From Micromussa lordhowensis (Eukaryota > Cnidaria > Anthozoa > Scleractinia > Lobophylliidae): a stretch of 64,000 nt of DNA. The stretch covers positions 19,836,430 to 19,900,429 of the forward strand of contig OZ026601.1 of the NCBI GenBank assembly GCA_964020085.1, in the 5' to 3' direction. Positions 44,401 through 53,516 of the stretch are shown piece by piece. The translations under genes and the position numbers were made by a program. Below the pieces are notes generated by a model, which saw only the letters and a list, made by a program, of their open reading frames with translations, searched no databases and was not told the DNA's origin. How positions within the stretch are numbered: position 1 is the first letter of the stretch; every line of letters starts with the position of its first letter.

Positions 44401-47400
44401 CTTACTGTTAGATCTTTTTCAGTAACATGTTGTGATAATGGATCTGCATTCTTGGAAATCTTAGTGGCTTTTTTGGTATTTCAGTTACTTCAGTTCCTTG
44501 AAAATTTGTCAACAAAGTTGAGTAATGCTGGTGATTTAGATGGCATCCTCCTAACAGGTGATGATCATGTTTCTTTGGGGTTTGTAGTTTTAAAAAAAAA
44601 AGAATAAAGAATTGCTGAGCTTATAAGCTGTATTCCCAGGCAACAATCATAGACTTTTCGCTTTGTTCAAGTTTTAAACTCAAACGTGTCCCAAAAAATT
44701 CGGAAATTTTCAGTAGAGTTTCTTTTTCCGGGTATATTTAAACTGATAATTTAACAGCTCAGGTAGGATCCAGTTTTGTATAGAGTTTTCAGAGAAAGTT
44801 ATTTATTCCTACTGTATGCACAGATTAATGACATCAGATTGCATGTACATGACAAAGAAGTGAAGACAGGTACCTTTCAGTCAGACAGGCCTAGGGTTTG
44901 TGTCTGCACTCGGCAACAGAATACATAGAGATTACCAGTACTGAGAGGAAATATGTTTTATGCAAAGACTATCGGAACCTCTACCATATCCTTCTCAGAC
45001 TCATTAATAATTCATCATGGTTAGGCAAAAGAAGTCATGACCTTGACAGTGTTTGGATATCTGATCTTGATTAGTACAGATTTTTACAATTTTATTTCTC
45101 CATTTTCTCCTTAGTTTAAGTTTCCATTGAGAAAATATATCAAACACTCAAGACAGAATTTGACCAGATTTCCAAACACCTTGAAGAAAATACTCCTGTG
45201 TGTGTCATATTTTCGGCTATGTCCTCAGTGTTTGGAATGAGGTCAAGCACGGTCTTTCATGTTTGATATGTTACATGAAGTCCTGTGAGACTATTCCTTG
45301 CATATTTTTTACAGTTCTTTTAATGGCAGTTGTTTTAATGAAATTATTTCTGTCTTTACTTTTTTACCAGGAATTTCATCAGATGGAATTAACTTGCTTG
45401 AGAAGTATGTAAATAAGGTAAATTTATTCATTTTGTTTCTCACCTCTTACAATTATTTTCTATCTAGGCAGTGCCCTATGAGTGGAACATTAATTTTGCC
45501 TATCGCTCCTTTATACAAGAAAATTGAAGGTTGCTTTCATTGAGGAAATATATATCCTGCACATACATGTACTAGTAGTGATTCACTGCCTGCCGTATTC
45601 TGCAAGAAGAGTTTGTTCTGTCTGCCATAATTATAATAAATCTTTTATTGACCAAGCTTGTTTGGTCAAGATGGCTTGATATTGGCCTCGTTCTTTTTTT
45701 GGATGTTAATGAACCTCCACTGTATGAACATGCAAAAAAGAACTTAGCCAATATCCAGCCATCTTGACCGAAAACAAGCTTGGTCAATAACCGTTATGCA
45801 AATGTACAGTACTTGTTCTTTTTTTACTTATTTATGAATGTAAACTACATTCCAGTCCATAAAACTGCAAAAAAGAACATGGCTAATATCCAGCCATCCT
45901 GATCTCATCCTTGGTCAATAACCTATACGAGCAACCCTTGTTTTATTTACAGACAACTGATGTTCAGACAGCCAGTTTAGTCATAGTCAACTGTGTTCCT
46001 CACATCTCCAGTGAAGTTTCAAAAGATGCAAGAGTTTTATCTTGGATAGAAAAGTAAGACTAGTTTCCTCCAAATTAACTCATCAATTTGAAAATATCTT
46101 AAAATCACTTTCAATATCTTCCTGCACCTGAATGTATTGACCTCCTCCCCCTGACTGTCAGGATTCTGCTGTTATCAATTGGTAGTACAGCAACAGTGAC
46201 AAGTACTCAACGTGAATTAAACCTCACTAAAACATGACTCAGTGGTTTAAAAGTAATGGCAATGGTATGGTTTGGAAGCATTGTTTCTTTTTTCTTTTTC
46301 TTTTATCATACCACTTAAAAGGAAGAACTTTGCCTTTATTCTATGTTTACTTGTCTTCTAAACAAACTCACAAGAAGGCAGTGGAATAGTGAAAATTTGG
46401 AAAGTAATACACTATTCAAGGGGTCAAGAATCAATGTCTCATTGTATTATTATAATGTTCAGTTATAGAAATTTGCTGGACATGTGGAGACTTTGGCATC
46501 AAAGGTATTGTCCATATAGGCAAGATTATTGAATGAATAGTTGACTTTCAGCTCAATACATTTTCTTCCTGCTATGAAAGTAAACTTGCTGTAGTGTGAA
46601 CTAGCAAGTTCTGTTCACTTATAATTACTAATGATAATAATTTGGGAATCAGCTCTGAGTGCTAGTCAACTTGTATCATTCATTTGATTGTTTCTTTCTT
46701 CTTGGCAATGTTGCATCAATATAATTTGGAGTTCTTTGTGTGTTTCTGTTGAGTTATGGAAACATTAGTGGAAGTTTGGGAGAATGAGAAATATGCTATG
46801 AGAACACAAACTGCAGCCCAATGTTCTTACATGCACTGTGCGTCCTCCCAAACTTTCATGAGCGTTATGGCACAAAAAAATTGATTCTGTATCATAGTTA
46901 TATTGAAATTAAAGTTAGAGCTGGAAAGCTAAATTAACTAGTTGGTTTTCTTGTTATGCGTCTATCAATGTTAAGCTCAGGGCAGGGGGAGCTGGGCATG
47001 TGTGGGGTATTTGACTTTTCAGAAGAATTTTTGGTCAAAATCCCCACCACAGGGTCTGAAAAATGGGTAAATCCTCACCTTAGTGTAGCCTGTTGCTCTG
47101 CAGGCGTCTGTTCATTTCAAGAAAGGCATAATTTCTCACTGTCCGTGGATGTAGAATTATTAGAATCCCAACGATTCATTGTCTGGCAAAAAGCAAGAAA
47201 GACGGTATAAATGAAAAATCCATGCAATCTCAACAAAGTGAGGTGTTCCATCAATTTTTATTGAAAGTAGTTGTTTTATTCATTGAAAACAAGTAGTGCC
47301 TTCATAAGCCATGTACACTGTACTCCTCTGAGAGAACTTTATCAAGATGGCCACACAGATGAGCTCATGTGATGTGATTTTTTCCATTCCTCATCGCAAA

Positions 47401-50400
47401 AATTAAACATCGCCACCCTGATGCCCAGACTCCGACTCAAGTTCTCGAGGGTGGGGAAAGCAATCAAAATCAAAAGCCCCACATATGCTCTGGATTCCTT
47501 CCCTTGGGCTTAACATTGATAGAGGCATTAGCTCCCTGTACAATTTATATTCTATGTTGGCAAAAGTTGAATCAAAAGAAAATAAGGAAGGAGAAATTAA
47601 TAACAACATGTAATATGTAACTGTGTTTAACTTAAGGGAAAATAACTTCATTTCTTGGGTCTTTTCTCATAAGTAAATAATGGCCTGTATTTTTGCAGGT
47701 CATTGTTTGATATCCACTACAACCAAAAAGACCCGTCCCAGAAACCCCCTCAACAAGTGTTTGTTTCCTGTAACTTTTGTGGAAATTCTATCCTCACTAA
47801 CATGCTATCGACAGGTGAGTATCGATTTATCTGGACGTGAATCTCAATCTGTTTACATCCAGAACATCAAACATATACATCCCTAGCCACAATTCTTCTT
47901 GTGAAAATTTTCTCATCCACGCAATTTTGCCATCATTCCATTGTATAGACATGTACTGTAGTTACCATGGAAAAACCAAGACCATCTGCCAAATTGAATA
48001 CATTTACTAGTTGCTGAAATGGGCAAATTTCCATGTCTACCTGTACTTGTTTACTCCATAACAATAGACTAATTACAGTTTTCCACAGCAATAACATTAA
48101 CAGTAGCAGCAGTTAGTAAGGTCCACAAACAAAATTGATAGCAATGTTTTTCCACAGCTGGGCCGGGTTGTTCAAAGCCCGATTAAGCTAACCCAGGATT
48201 AGCGAGAATTTGATTTCAGTTTTGTATTTTTTCGGTGAGGTTTTGAGCTTGGGCAATGTCAAACTACACAAACGATAAGAAGTGAAAGACATTTTTAAAC
48301 AAGAAAAATTGATACTTCAGTTATCTCTTAAGCCTGGGTTAGCGTTAACTGCCTTTGAACAACCCAGCCCGGGCAATGATCTGTAGCAGTACAGGTTGTA
48401 TTTAAGATGGTGTTGCGTGCTGTAATGTTGGAAGTCTTTTACAAGTAAATTTTAAAAATTCAACAATAAAGAAGTATTGATGGTGTTTCACTTGTATACT
48501 TAAACTGAGTGCATTATTAATCATAATTATGATGTAACCTTTCAATGGACTTTGGAATGGTGCAGAGACTATTTGATGGTACCTTGAATTTCATCAGGTA
48601 CAAGACCAAGAAAACTTGCACAGTACTGCAACCCATCAAACAGAACAAAGGTAACAAAAGTAGGCCTTGTTTTTGATAGATCTCTAGTTGTCATTAACAA
48701 AGAGTTACTGATAACAAAGAATCATGCCCTTGAAGTGCAGTCAAAGCTCCAGTTGCGACCACCTCTCCTCAGTGACCAGTTGTCCAAAATACCAAAACGT
48801 TTCCAAGCCAAATCACTATTTGGAACCTCTTGTAAGCGACCACAACCTCTTTTAGAACTAAAAGTTTGAAATGTTCTTTTATTTTTAATTTCCTGTAAGT
48901 GACCACTTGATAGATAATGGAGCGAAAATTGTATAATAAGGTGTACAAGAGATGGAAATTTCTCAATGGGAAGCACTGGGTTTTTTCAAAATTGACTTTT
49001 CATATGAATAAAACATTTAAAACAAAAACCTACAACAAAGAAATTTGTTGGGTTTTAAAACCATTCCCCTCTATTAACTATGGATTATCCTTGTCTTGTG
49101 AGAAGGTCATTGACAATGATGCCACTATCATAGTCAATGTGCTATGCTGTGTTGCAGATTATGGCTTGTCCTGGCTGCCGTAAACCTCTTCCTAGGTGTG
49201 CACTTTGTCTGGTTCATATGGGAACACCCTCGTCACTTTCACAGAAGCAATCAAATCAAGGTGACTTTCATCAGTTTCAACTCTAAGGACATACAGTTTA
49301 AACATAGTTTAAAAACTTCTGGCTACCCCTTGCCTAAAAGGTGGTCTAAATGAGCTGAAGCTCATCAAGGCTGGAGCAGTTCAATTAACTTTAGTTAGTT
49401 TCCACCAAATGGTAGTTTACATGGTTTGCATGCCTTGCAAAGCCTTTCATAACAAAAAATAGGGTTTCTCCTTTAAATGTTCTTTAAATTCTCCTTGAAT
49501 TTTATCGAAATATCCATGTCTTGAATATCTGATGCACCCTTCCATTGGAGTTAGACCATTTTGTAATTTGTGTACACCCCCTCCCCCCATCTGGACAAGC
49601 ATTTTACATGTGATCCAGAGAAAAAAACAGCCCATGAATATTACCTTGTTGCCCTTGAATCACTCAATCTCAATCTTCTTTGTACCCTTGGATGCAGGGA
49701 AGAGTCTTGGCAAAAGGTCAGCATCTGAATTCTGCGTGAACCACCAACTCAGCCATAAACCAGATCTAACTTAGACATTGTTGAATATAAGCAGGGATAT
49801 GATGAAATCACTCAATTTCCTAACTGTTACCAATGTACATTTAGCAGATCCTAGTGCAGAAAAGCCAGCAAATGTTCGGAGTGTGAATCCTTTTAATAAC
49901 TGGTTCACGTGGTGTCAATCATGTCGACATGGAGGACATTCCAATCATGTTGTAGACTGGTTCAAGTAAGTGTTAATAGTAGATTGCAACACAGTCGTAT
50001 TTTTGGGAACGCGAGCGACGGTAAATATTCAAATGAAAGGTCTGGAGCGAGTGTAAAAATGGCAAGCGAGAATGGGGAGAGACGGCATGTGAGGCTCGCG
50101 CGCTACACACGATAGGATGACGCTTACGGCGCTTTGTGCCTTCCGCAAAAATCAGAAAATGACTGTTTTGCAGTCTATGTTAATAGTTAAACACCTCTAT
50201 GTTGCCTAATGGCCATTTTGGAGTTGTGCAGGAAACTGGGGGGAGTTTCAAATTTTAGCCAGTTGATAATCTGACACCTCCATATTAAAGATCCGGTGCA
50301 ATTGGTCATTTGACCAAGACTGGTGCTTTAAGGCTGAACAGAGAACAAGTTTTTGATAGGATTTTGTTTTGGGTCAACTCTGTTATGAGTTAGATCAACC

Positions 50401-50757
50401 AAAAGGGACTGTGTTTCTTTACATTTCCAAACACCAAGAACAGTAAAATACATGATGTTAGGAAATCCAATAAAAATGTTTGCAAGTGTGTGCTTAATCT
50501 TTGCATCTTAAACTAAAATTTAGGTGTTTATGGTGAAATGAAATGAAAAATCCCTCTACAAAACCTTTATTACAGTTATGATATCTTTTGTTTTAATTTG
50601 AACTATTGAGGAGTTTAAGAAAGATGATTGAATTGAAGTTGAATTCCTTTTCAGGGAGCATGCCGAATGTCCTGTGACAGGATGTGGCTGTCACTGTATG
50701 AATTTAGATTCTGTTGCTATGGCAATGCCAAATAATGACATCAGTTCCTCAACATAA
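18299..50757 (+). CDS. MIOS: MIOS, GATOR2 complex subunit (Mio/Sea4 family)
   Basis: Thirty-four exons join with consistent GT-AG borders and phases into 2646 nt, 881 aa (human MIOS is about 875). The order is an N-terminal WD40 beta-propeller, an alpha-solenoid, and a C-terminal zinc-binding region. MIOS works with WDR24, WDR59, SEH1L and SEC13 in GATOR2 on the lysosome, which relieves GATOR1 inhibition so that amino acids can activate TORC1. Hallmark blocks are [60 protein letters not shown] and [18 protein letters not shown]. The start at 18299 follows tgtccaaa and gives [13 protein letters not shown]. Introns make up over 90% of the 32-kb span and are full of SINEs and MITEs. Intron 11 is U12-type. 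Exon coordinates are in the three entries that follow. Confidence 0.95.
18581..18740. mobile_element. MITE that is a perfect 71-bp inverted repeat
   Basis: The left arm 18581-18651 is identical, base for base by eye, to the reverse complement of the right arm 18670-18740, with an 18-bp loop (ccccacaaactctgtagt). Ends are aatagcccaatttcgatata. A second, older copy with the loop in the other orientation lies at 51676-51838. It sits in MIOS intron 1 about 180 bp from the exon 1 donor, and its RNA would form a long hairpin. Confidence 0.88.
18918..19300 (+). mobile_element. MITE with TTAACCCATTGAC end, copy 1 (3' end degraded)
   Basis: Begins ttaacccattgactaccaga and shares long blocks with 29756-30328 (for example gcttgcttccagtt, cagacaatttttaccatgga and tggagtag). 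The right end is not recognisable. Confidence 0.65.
19758..20056 (+). mobile_element. tRNA-derived SINE, copy S1 (complete)
   Basis: About 300 bp. The head ggaggcgcggtggccttatg carries an A-box-like tggttagtgcgc and a B-box gttcgagccc. The body has gcaagacactttactctcac, ccacccaggtgtataaatga and atggactagcatcccatcc, and the tail has gcagactttacc. Related copies are at 32456, 40195/40452, 41443, 43797 and, reversed, 6778. Located in MIOS intron 1, sense orientation. Confidence 0.85.
20694..20990. repeat. Foldback-type repeat (gagcactttttccatgttta ends)
   Basis: The left arm (20817-20865: gagcactttttccatgttta, gaagcctcctctaaacac) pairs with the right arm (20940-20990: gtgtttagatgaggctatg, aaaaagtgctc). 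The upstream sequence ataactgagctactatgcac resembles ataactgacatactacgcat at 27606, so the element may be longer. Confidence 0.6.
22500..22640. repeat. Degraded repeat with ccaactgttagc/accaacag motifs
   Basis: Short motifs gtcggccaactgttagcaga and accaacagactactgatagg resemble the blocks at 27130-27235 and 42890-42990. These are probably fragments of one MITE family. Confidence 0.4.
23259..23420. mobile_element. MITE with acaatcttggacaaaataaa ends
   Basis: acaatcttggacaaaataaa on the left matches, inverted, tttttattctgtccaagattgt on the right. About 160 bp, non-coding, in MIOS intron 6. Confidence 0.65.
23990..24200. mobile_element. Foldback element around gatcacagatgacatcaaaa
   Basis: agatcacagatgacatcaaa (about 24077) and its inverse ttttgatgtcatctgtgatct (about 24165) flank a short centre. 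Degenerate relatives occur near 4530-4640. Confidence 0.55.
25320..25618 (+). mobile_element. 3' end of a CR1/L2-type LINE
   Basis: A short frame reads [20 protein letters not shown] and then [14 protein letters not shown] before a stop, the usual C-terminus of CR1/L2 reverse transcriptase proteins. A 3' UTR with cattgagttgagaaatgcgg and cctataaaaatgtaaatgtt and an AT-rich tail follows. It is a 5'-truncated copy in MIOS intron 9. Confidence 0.65.
26460..26610. repeat. Dispersed repeat shared with SPC25 intron 4
   Basis: Blocks ttcattaacagccgagcacc, ttgcctggtttgactatcta, gtttttcttatattagaagt and tgcctgcctgtgaaa match 7500-7680 in order. Confidence 0.5.
27120..27240. repeat. Tandem accaacag motif repeat
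   Basis: The unit (t)accaacagg/ctaaccaacag occurs about six times between 27150 and 27230 (gaccaacagagtaccgacag, gttaccaacaggctaccaac). Related single motifs lie at 22560 and 42920. Confidence 0.6.
27600..28380. other. Transposon-like interior of MIOS intron 11
   Basis: The start (ataactgacatactacgcat, cctgattggtcaatagag) resembles 20694. Overlapping open frames on both strands (27831-28064, 28023-28301) lack family similarity and codon bias. I treat them as non-coding. Confidence 0.4.
28935..29480. mobile_element. Nested palindromic repeats (ttaacaattagattatgagc family)
   Basis: 29065-29180 folds back: cttaacaattagatta ... taatctaattgtttaag, with tgatagttgacgagggcgc against gactcgggctgcgc near the centre. 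A partial copy of the left side is at 28945-29020, and ctactcactatctat motifs recur inverted at 29040, 29285 and 29305. It is a composite of several insertions. Confidence 0.6.
29756..30328 (+). mobile_element. MITE with TTAACCCATTGAC termini, copy 2 (complete)
   Basis: Starts ttaacccattgacccccagc and ends atcaatgggttaa, so the two ends are inverted repeats that include TTAA. About 570 bp in MIOS intron 13. Kolobok and piggyBac elements use TTAA targets, so one of these may have mobilised it. That is inference, as no transposase is present. Confidence 0.75.
32456..32762 (+). mobile_element. tRNA-derived SINE, copy S2 (complete)
   Basis: Head tgagaggcactgtggcctca with gttcaagccctgg, body gcaagacactttactctcac, and end gcagactttacc. 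Same family and orientation as S1, immediately downstream of MIOS exon 16. Confidence 0.83.
33075..33301. mobile_element. Foldback MITE with aaaattgccaagtttgaggc ends
   Basis: aaaattgccaagtttgaggc at the left and gcctcaaacttggccatttt at the right are inverted copies. A second inner pair (ttgttggagagcaaagtctt / gttctccaaca) lies at the centre. About 227 bp, in MIOS intron 16. Confidence 0.7.
33629..46504 (+). CDS. MIOS: MIOS exons 17-29: alpha-solenoid region
   Basis: Exons: 33629-33712, 35479-35542, 38711-38776, 39367-39442, 39690-39761, 40892-41010, 42100-42194, 43160-43231, 43650-43715, 44485-44557, 45371-45417, 45953-46053 and 46463-46504 (residues 392-717, with the last codon shared with exon 30). 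Recognisable blocks: [99 protein letters not shown] and [15 protein letters not shown]. Between exons 18 and 19 the protein is about 14 residues shorter than human. A short exon could be hidden in the 3.2-kb intron 35543-38710, or this loop may simply be shorter. Confidence 0.92.
33840..33975. repeat. Short foldback around ctaaggcgaggaa
   Basis: gactaaggcgaggaa and ttcctcgccttag are inverted around a short loop, with purine- and pyrimidine-rich shoulders. About 130 bp, type unknown. Confidence 0.45.
34420..35157 (+). pseudogene. Decayed intronless gene of an unrecognised repeat-protein family
   Basis: Coherent protein-like sequence runs through several frames, broken by stops and frameshifts. 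Blocks in order are [118 protein letters not shown] and [19 protein letters not shown] unit of about 40 residues (TNM..D......IH......YFW) appears to repeat. No introns are visible, so it may be a processed retrocopy in MIOS intron 17. I do not recognise the family and assign no function. Confidence 0.6.
35157..35250. repeat. Fragment of the gtggaggtatggatattttc MITE family
   Basis: ttggaggtatggatattttt and tctggaactacaca resemble 19610-19660 and, as a full foldback, 41149-41339. Confidence 0.5.
36640..36784 (-). mobile_element. tRNA-derived SINE with 73-nt tRNA-like head
   Basis: On the minus strand 36784-36712 forms a tRNA-like 73-mer. It has a perfect 7-bp acceptor pair (gacctcg/cgaggtc), D-arm tagctcagtcggcagagt and T-loop gattcgattccc. 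The anticodon arm is not well formed and lacks the usual T33, so it is not a working tRNA. A non-coding tail (cctcgtgtggttccccgatt) continues to about 36640. A different family from S1-S5, antisense to MIOS. Confidence 0.65.
36915..37660. mobile_element. About 750-bp transposon with many atatcggt repeats
   Basis: The left end ggatcatgtttactgtaggt (then agtct) matches, inverted, agtaaacatgatcc at 37647-37660. The interior carries a dozen or more forms of (a)tatcggt/accgatat in both orientations, and an internal partial copy of the end near 37280 (atcatggttactgtaggtag). Such subterminal repeats are often transposase binding sites. No transposase gene is present, so it is non-autonomous. Confidence 0.75.
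38020..38110 (+). mobile_element. LINE-like 3' tail ending in (gat)n
   Basis: cgtgtataaataaagattga followed by tgatgatgat is the kind of 3' end left by a 5'-truncated LINE. No coding part remains. Confidence 0.4.
40195..40645 (+). mobile_element. tRNA-derived SINE, copy S3 (interrupted)
   Basis: The head (40195-40275: tatggttagtgtgcgcttct and gttcgagccctcag) and the body (40452-40640: gcgagccctggctggggata, gcaagacactttactctcac) are separated by about 175 bp of other sequence. This may be an insertion into the SINE or two partial copies. Sense orientation in MIOS intron 21. Confidence 0.65.
41149..41339. mobile_element. Foldback MITE (tgtgtagttccagaaaatat ends)
   Basis: tgtgtagttccagaaaatat and ccatacctcccccacggaag on the left are inverted on the right as cttctgtgggggaatatgaa and tgtggaactacaca. 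A run of about 16 C lies at 41271-41286. In MIOS intron 22. Confidence 0.7.
41443..41710 (+). mobile_element. tRNA-derived SINE, copy S5 (divergent)
   Basis: An older copy: gcaaggtggcctaatactta, ccaggagaataatcaggtat, gatggactgccatcctgtcc. Order and spacing match S1. Sense orientation. Confidence 0.55.
43797..44095 (+). mobile_element. tRNA-derived SINE, copy S4 (complete)
   Basis: Head ctgccttggcctcgtggtta with gttcaagctctgg, body gcaagacactttactctcac, ccacccaggtgtataaatgg, and tail gcagactttacca. Sense orientation in MIOS intron 25. Confidence 0.83.
45645..45930. mobile_element. Foldback element (ttattgaccaagcttg ends) plus extra half
   Basis: ttattgaccaagcttgtttg and ggtcaagatgg at 45648-45672 are inverted as ccatcttgaccgaaaacaag and cttggtcaataa at 45759-45790. 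A further right-half-like copy (agaacatggctaatatccag, ccttggtcaataacc) follows at 45870-45930. In MIOS intron 27. Confidence 0.65.
47699..50757 (+). CDS. MIOS: MIOS exons 30-34: C-terminal zinc-binding domain
   Basis: Exons: 47699-47814, 48598-48650, 49158-49260, 49845-49965 and 50655-50757, with TAA at 50755-50757 (residues about 717-881). Likely metal ligands are in order: C741 and C744 (VSCNFC), C777 and C780 (CPGC), C787 and C790 (CALC), C831 and C834 (WCQSC), H839 and H842, then C853, C858, C860 and C862 near the end. This is the RING/zinc-ribbon-like C-terminal domain that holds GATOR2 subunits together. All conserved Cys/His positions I recall from human MIOS are present. Exon 31 ([18 protein letters not shown]) is a poorly conserved linker. 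Confidence 0.93.
48160..48372. mobile_element. MITE with gggccgggttgttcaaagc ends
   Basis: The left gggccgggttgttcaaagcc and the right ctttgaacaacccagccc are inverted repeats. Inner blocks ctaacccaggattag and aagcctgggttagc also pair. About 213 bp in MIOS intron 30. Confidence 0.75.
50200..50360. repeat. Half-copy of the 6227-6777 foldback family
   Basis: gcctaatggccattttggag, gagtttcaaattttagccag, ctgacacctccatattaaag and gtcatttgaccaagactggt follow the same order as the left half of 6227-6777. In MIOS intron 33. Confidence 0.6.
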
Positions 50758-51675
50758 CTTAGGTATTTTAACAAATTATAATGAAACAATGTCACTGAAG
50801 ATTTTGTGTCATGGACACTATGTTTGCAGTCCTAAAGCTTACTTGTTAAGAGGATTTTTAAGAAGAAAATGAGTGCGATTTCTACATTTAATTGTCAGAG
50901 GTTTTTGAATCCTCTGCCAGTTGGTGACTTGGTTCAAATATAAATCTGATTGAATAAAAATAGAATCTACAACACTTTTTAATGTAATTTGTTCTTAACA
51001 AACAGGGAATAGAACTGTTGTTAAGACAGCAATAGCTTGCATTGTCAATATACCCTGTCTGAGATTCCAAGAGATTCTCCACCTGAACTTTGAATGCAAC
51101 CACTTTTATTTCAAAGCCATGGCCATCTTCTCATTCTCCTTAATTTGCAAACATGAAGTCTTTTCTGTATAATGTATTGCTTTATAGGAAAAGACAAAAC
51201 CATAAAAATACAGAAAAAGATTTTTTTGATTTGTTGACAAAATAAGAACTTTCTACTATCTTAGCAGCCATATGGAATGCTTCCAGGATTTTGTCCACTC
51301 TGAAATCAGACTAGCCAGATAGATTTATTCTGCCCAAATAATGACCATCGGTTTAATTTATCCGATACTGCTCTCAATTTTGAATCAGATTCAAAACTTC
51401 AACTGAAAAAGCAACTGTTCAAATATCAAATATGATTGAAAAAGTGACAAAGTAGCTCGTGGTAGAGGTGATCAAAAATCTAGAAAACGAAGCAGAAATT
51501 TCAATTATTTGATTAAAAAGTGTTAATAGTGGTTTGTTTGTACAACAGAAATTTGATAGACATTTGCATATCTGACAGAAATGTATGAGGCATTCTTTTG
51601 TGCATGCTCCTCCAATCAGACAAAGGTTCCTCTTGCTCTCTGGTGTGTTAAACATGCAAATTTCAATTAACTGTA

Positions 51676-51838
51676 GAGTAGACGAATTTCGATATATTAA
51701 ATTTCAGCCTAAAACAATAGACCTCAGTACAAGGCTCTGGGGAATAACTACAGAGTTAATGTGGGTTTTATTCCCCAGAGCCTTGTGCTGAGGTCTATTG
51801 TGTTAGGCTGAATCAAATATATCGAAATTGGTCTATTG
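51676..51838. mobile_element. Second copy of the 18581 foldback MITE, loop inverted
   Basis: Arms match 18581-18740 (cctaaaacaatagacctcag and its inverse) but with several mismatches. The loop reads aactacagagttaatgtggg, the reverse complement of the loop in the first copy apart from small changes. Confidence 0.8.
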
Positions 51839-53464
51839 GCTGGATTAGTATTTCTCTTCTTCCCCAGGCTCTTTACACTCAGGCTTTGAGCAACAGACCT
51901 TTTTATCTTGAGAGGTTTGTTGCCCCATTTCAGACCATGTGAGAATCCTCTTTCACACTTCTTGAGAATTCTTGCTTTCAAATGTTCAAATAGTCTTGTG
52001 TTTATGAATGAATAATTCTTTGATGGATAAAAGAACCATTCTCTAGGGAATATCACATGGTCTGTAAATTAATGGAAAACAAACTGCCCAAGCTAAAATG
52101 GTCTATTGCACGCGTTTTTCTTGTTCCAGGCTTGCCTTTTGCAGCTCAACTTATTGGCAAGTGTCTCGGAAACAAAACATGTATTTTTATCAACAATTTG
52201 CTTTCTTGATTTCATATAACCTTTCATATGAGATGCAGAGTGATACTCTATCACTAATCCAAACAATATTTGATACTTGAACAGAAGGTACAGTTGAATG
52301 ATTGCATTATTCAGTTGCAGTTTTATTTCTTAGATTAAAATATCAAGCAATTTTGGATTAAAGAAATCATTGGTCATTATTTAAGCAGAACACGTGCCAT
52401 TTTGACTAGTAATTTTATAGGCTTCCCCTTTTGTTATTTTACACGATTTTGCACTTGTATGGACAATAAAATTTGTTTCTGAAAACATCATTTTTACGCA
52501 TAAAAAAACAGATCCTGAAATTATTGATAGTACCGTTTATGCATAATTGTGTGGTTAATATTTGTGGTCCTTAGATCAACTTATACTGTATAAGATCGTA
52601 CACAGCAGGGTTGTGATTGTTTTAATGTGTTCCACTGAAATTTCTTGTGTGTTTAGTAAATATGTTAATTATGTAGCTTTTTTACTTTTGCTTTGTGTTC
52701 TGTTTTTGGAATACTTAGAATAGAGACATCCTCTTCTTGTTCAAGCAGCTTGCTAGAAAAAGTTCCATTTTTGGGAGAACACATTAACTTAAACAGAAGA
52801 TAAGGCATTAATAACCCAGTCAATTTTGAATTTTAGAGAAACCGTACCTCTTATTTCGTTTGAAATCTTGATCGAAGTCAACTTGTGTTGACACTCTGAT
52901 CACACTATTTTACTTTTAAATGCCAAAAATAAAAGAAATGTTGAACCAACAAGTTGTGAAAACTGTTTTTTGCTTCTTAACACATATTTCGTAATGTTGA
53001 CCTGTGAACAGTGCTGACAAAATCCACTTTGATAAACACAATTGGACTACCACATGCATCGTAACCATTATATTAACCAGACTGCAAACATCAATTAATG
53101 AAACCAAATGTTTTCAATAGTTGCTGTCTGATTTGAACTACCAGTAATGGTGAAACAAAATCAAGTTTACTTGAAAAAGCTGTCTCTTTAAATAATTACT
53201 TAAAAATGCTGTCACTTTTGATACTTGAAAAGTTTCTACCTACTCTGTGTAAGGATGACAGCAATGTGATAGCTTTTAACAATTTTGAACAGCTTCGACT
53301 TGTTAAAGTAGATGGACACAAACGGCAAAGTGTGTGTGAACCATGTTTAAAATTTGTTGTTAATAAACAATCATAACTTTTATATTTGTTTATGCAGGGC
53401 CCTACTGAAGAGCACTTTATAGTGAAGTGGGTGCCCTATTTAAAATTTAATTATTGTTATTATT

Positions 53465-53477
53465 ATCATCATCATCA

Positions 53478-53515
<38 letters not shown>
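53465..53515. repeat. (TCA)n(TTA)n microsatellite
   Basis: Several catcat units followed by about 14 tta/att units. The frame across it (runs of His and Tyr) is not a gene. Confidence 0.85.
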
Positions 53516-53516
<1 letters not shown>

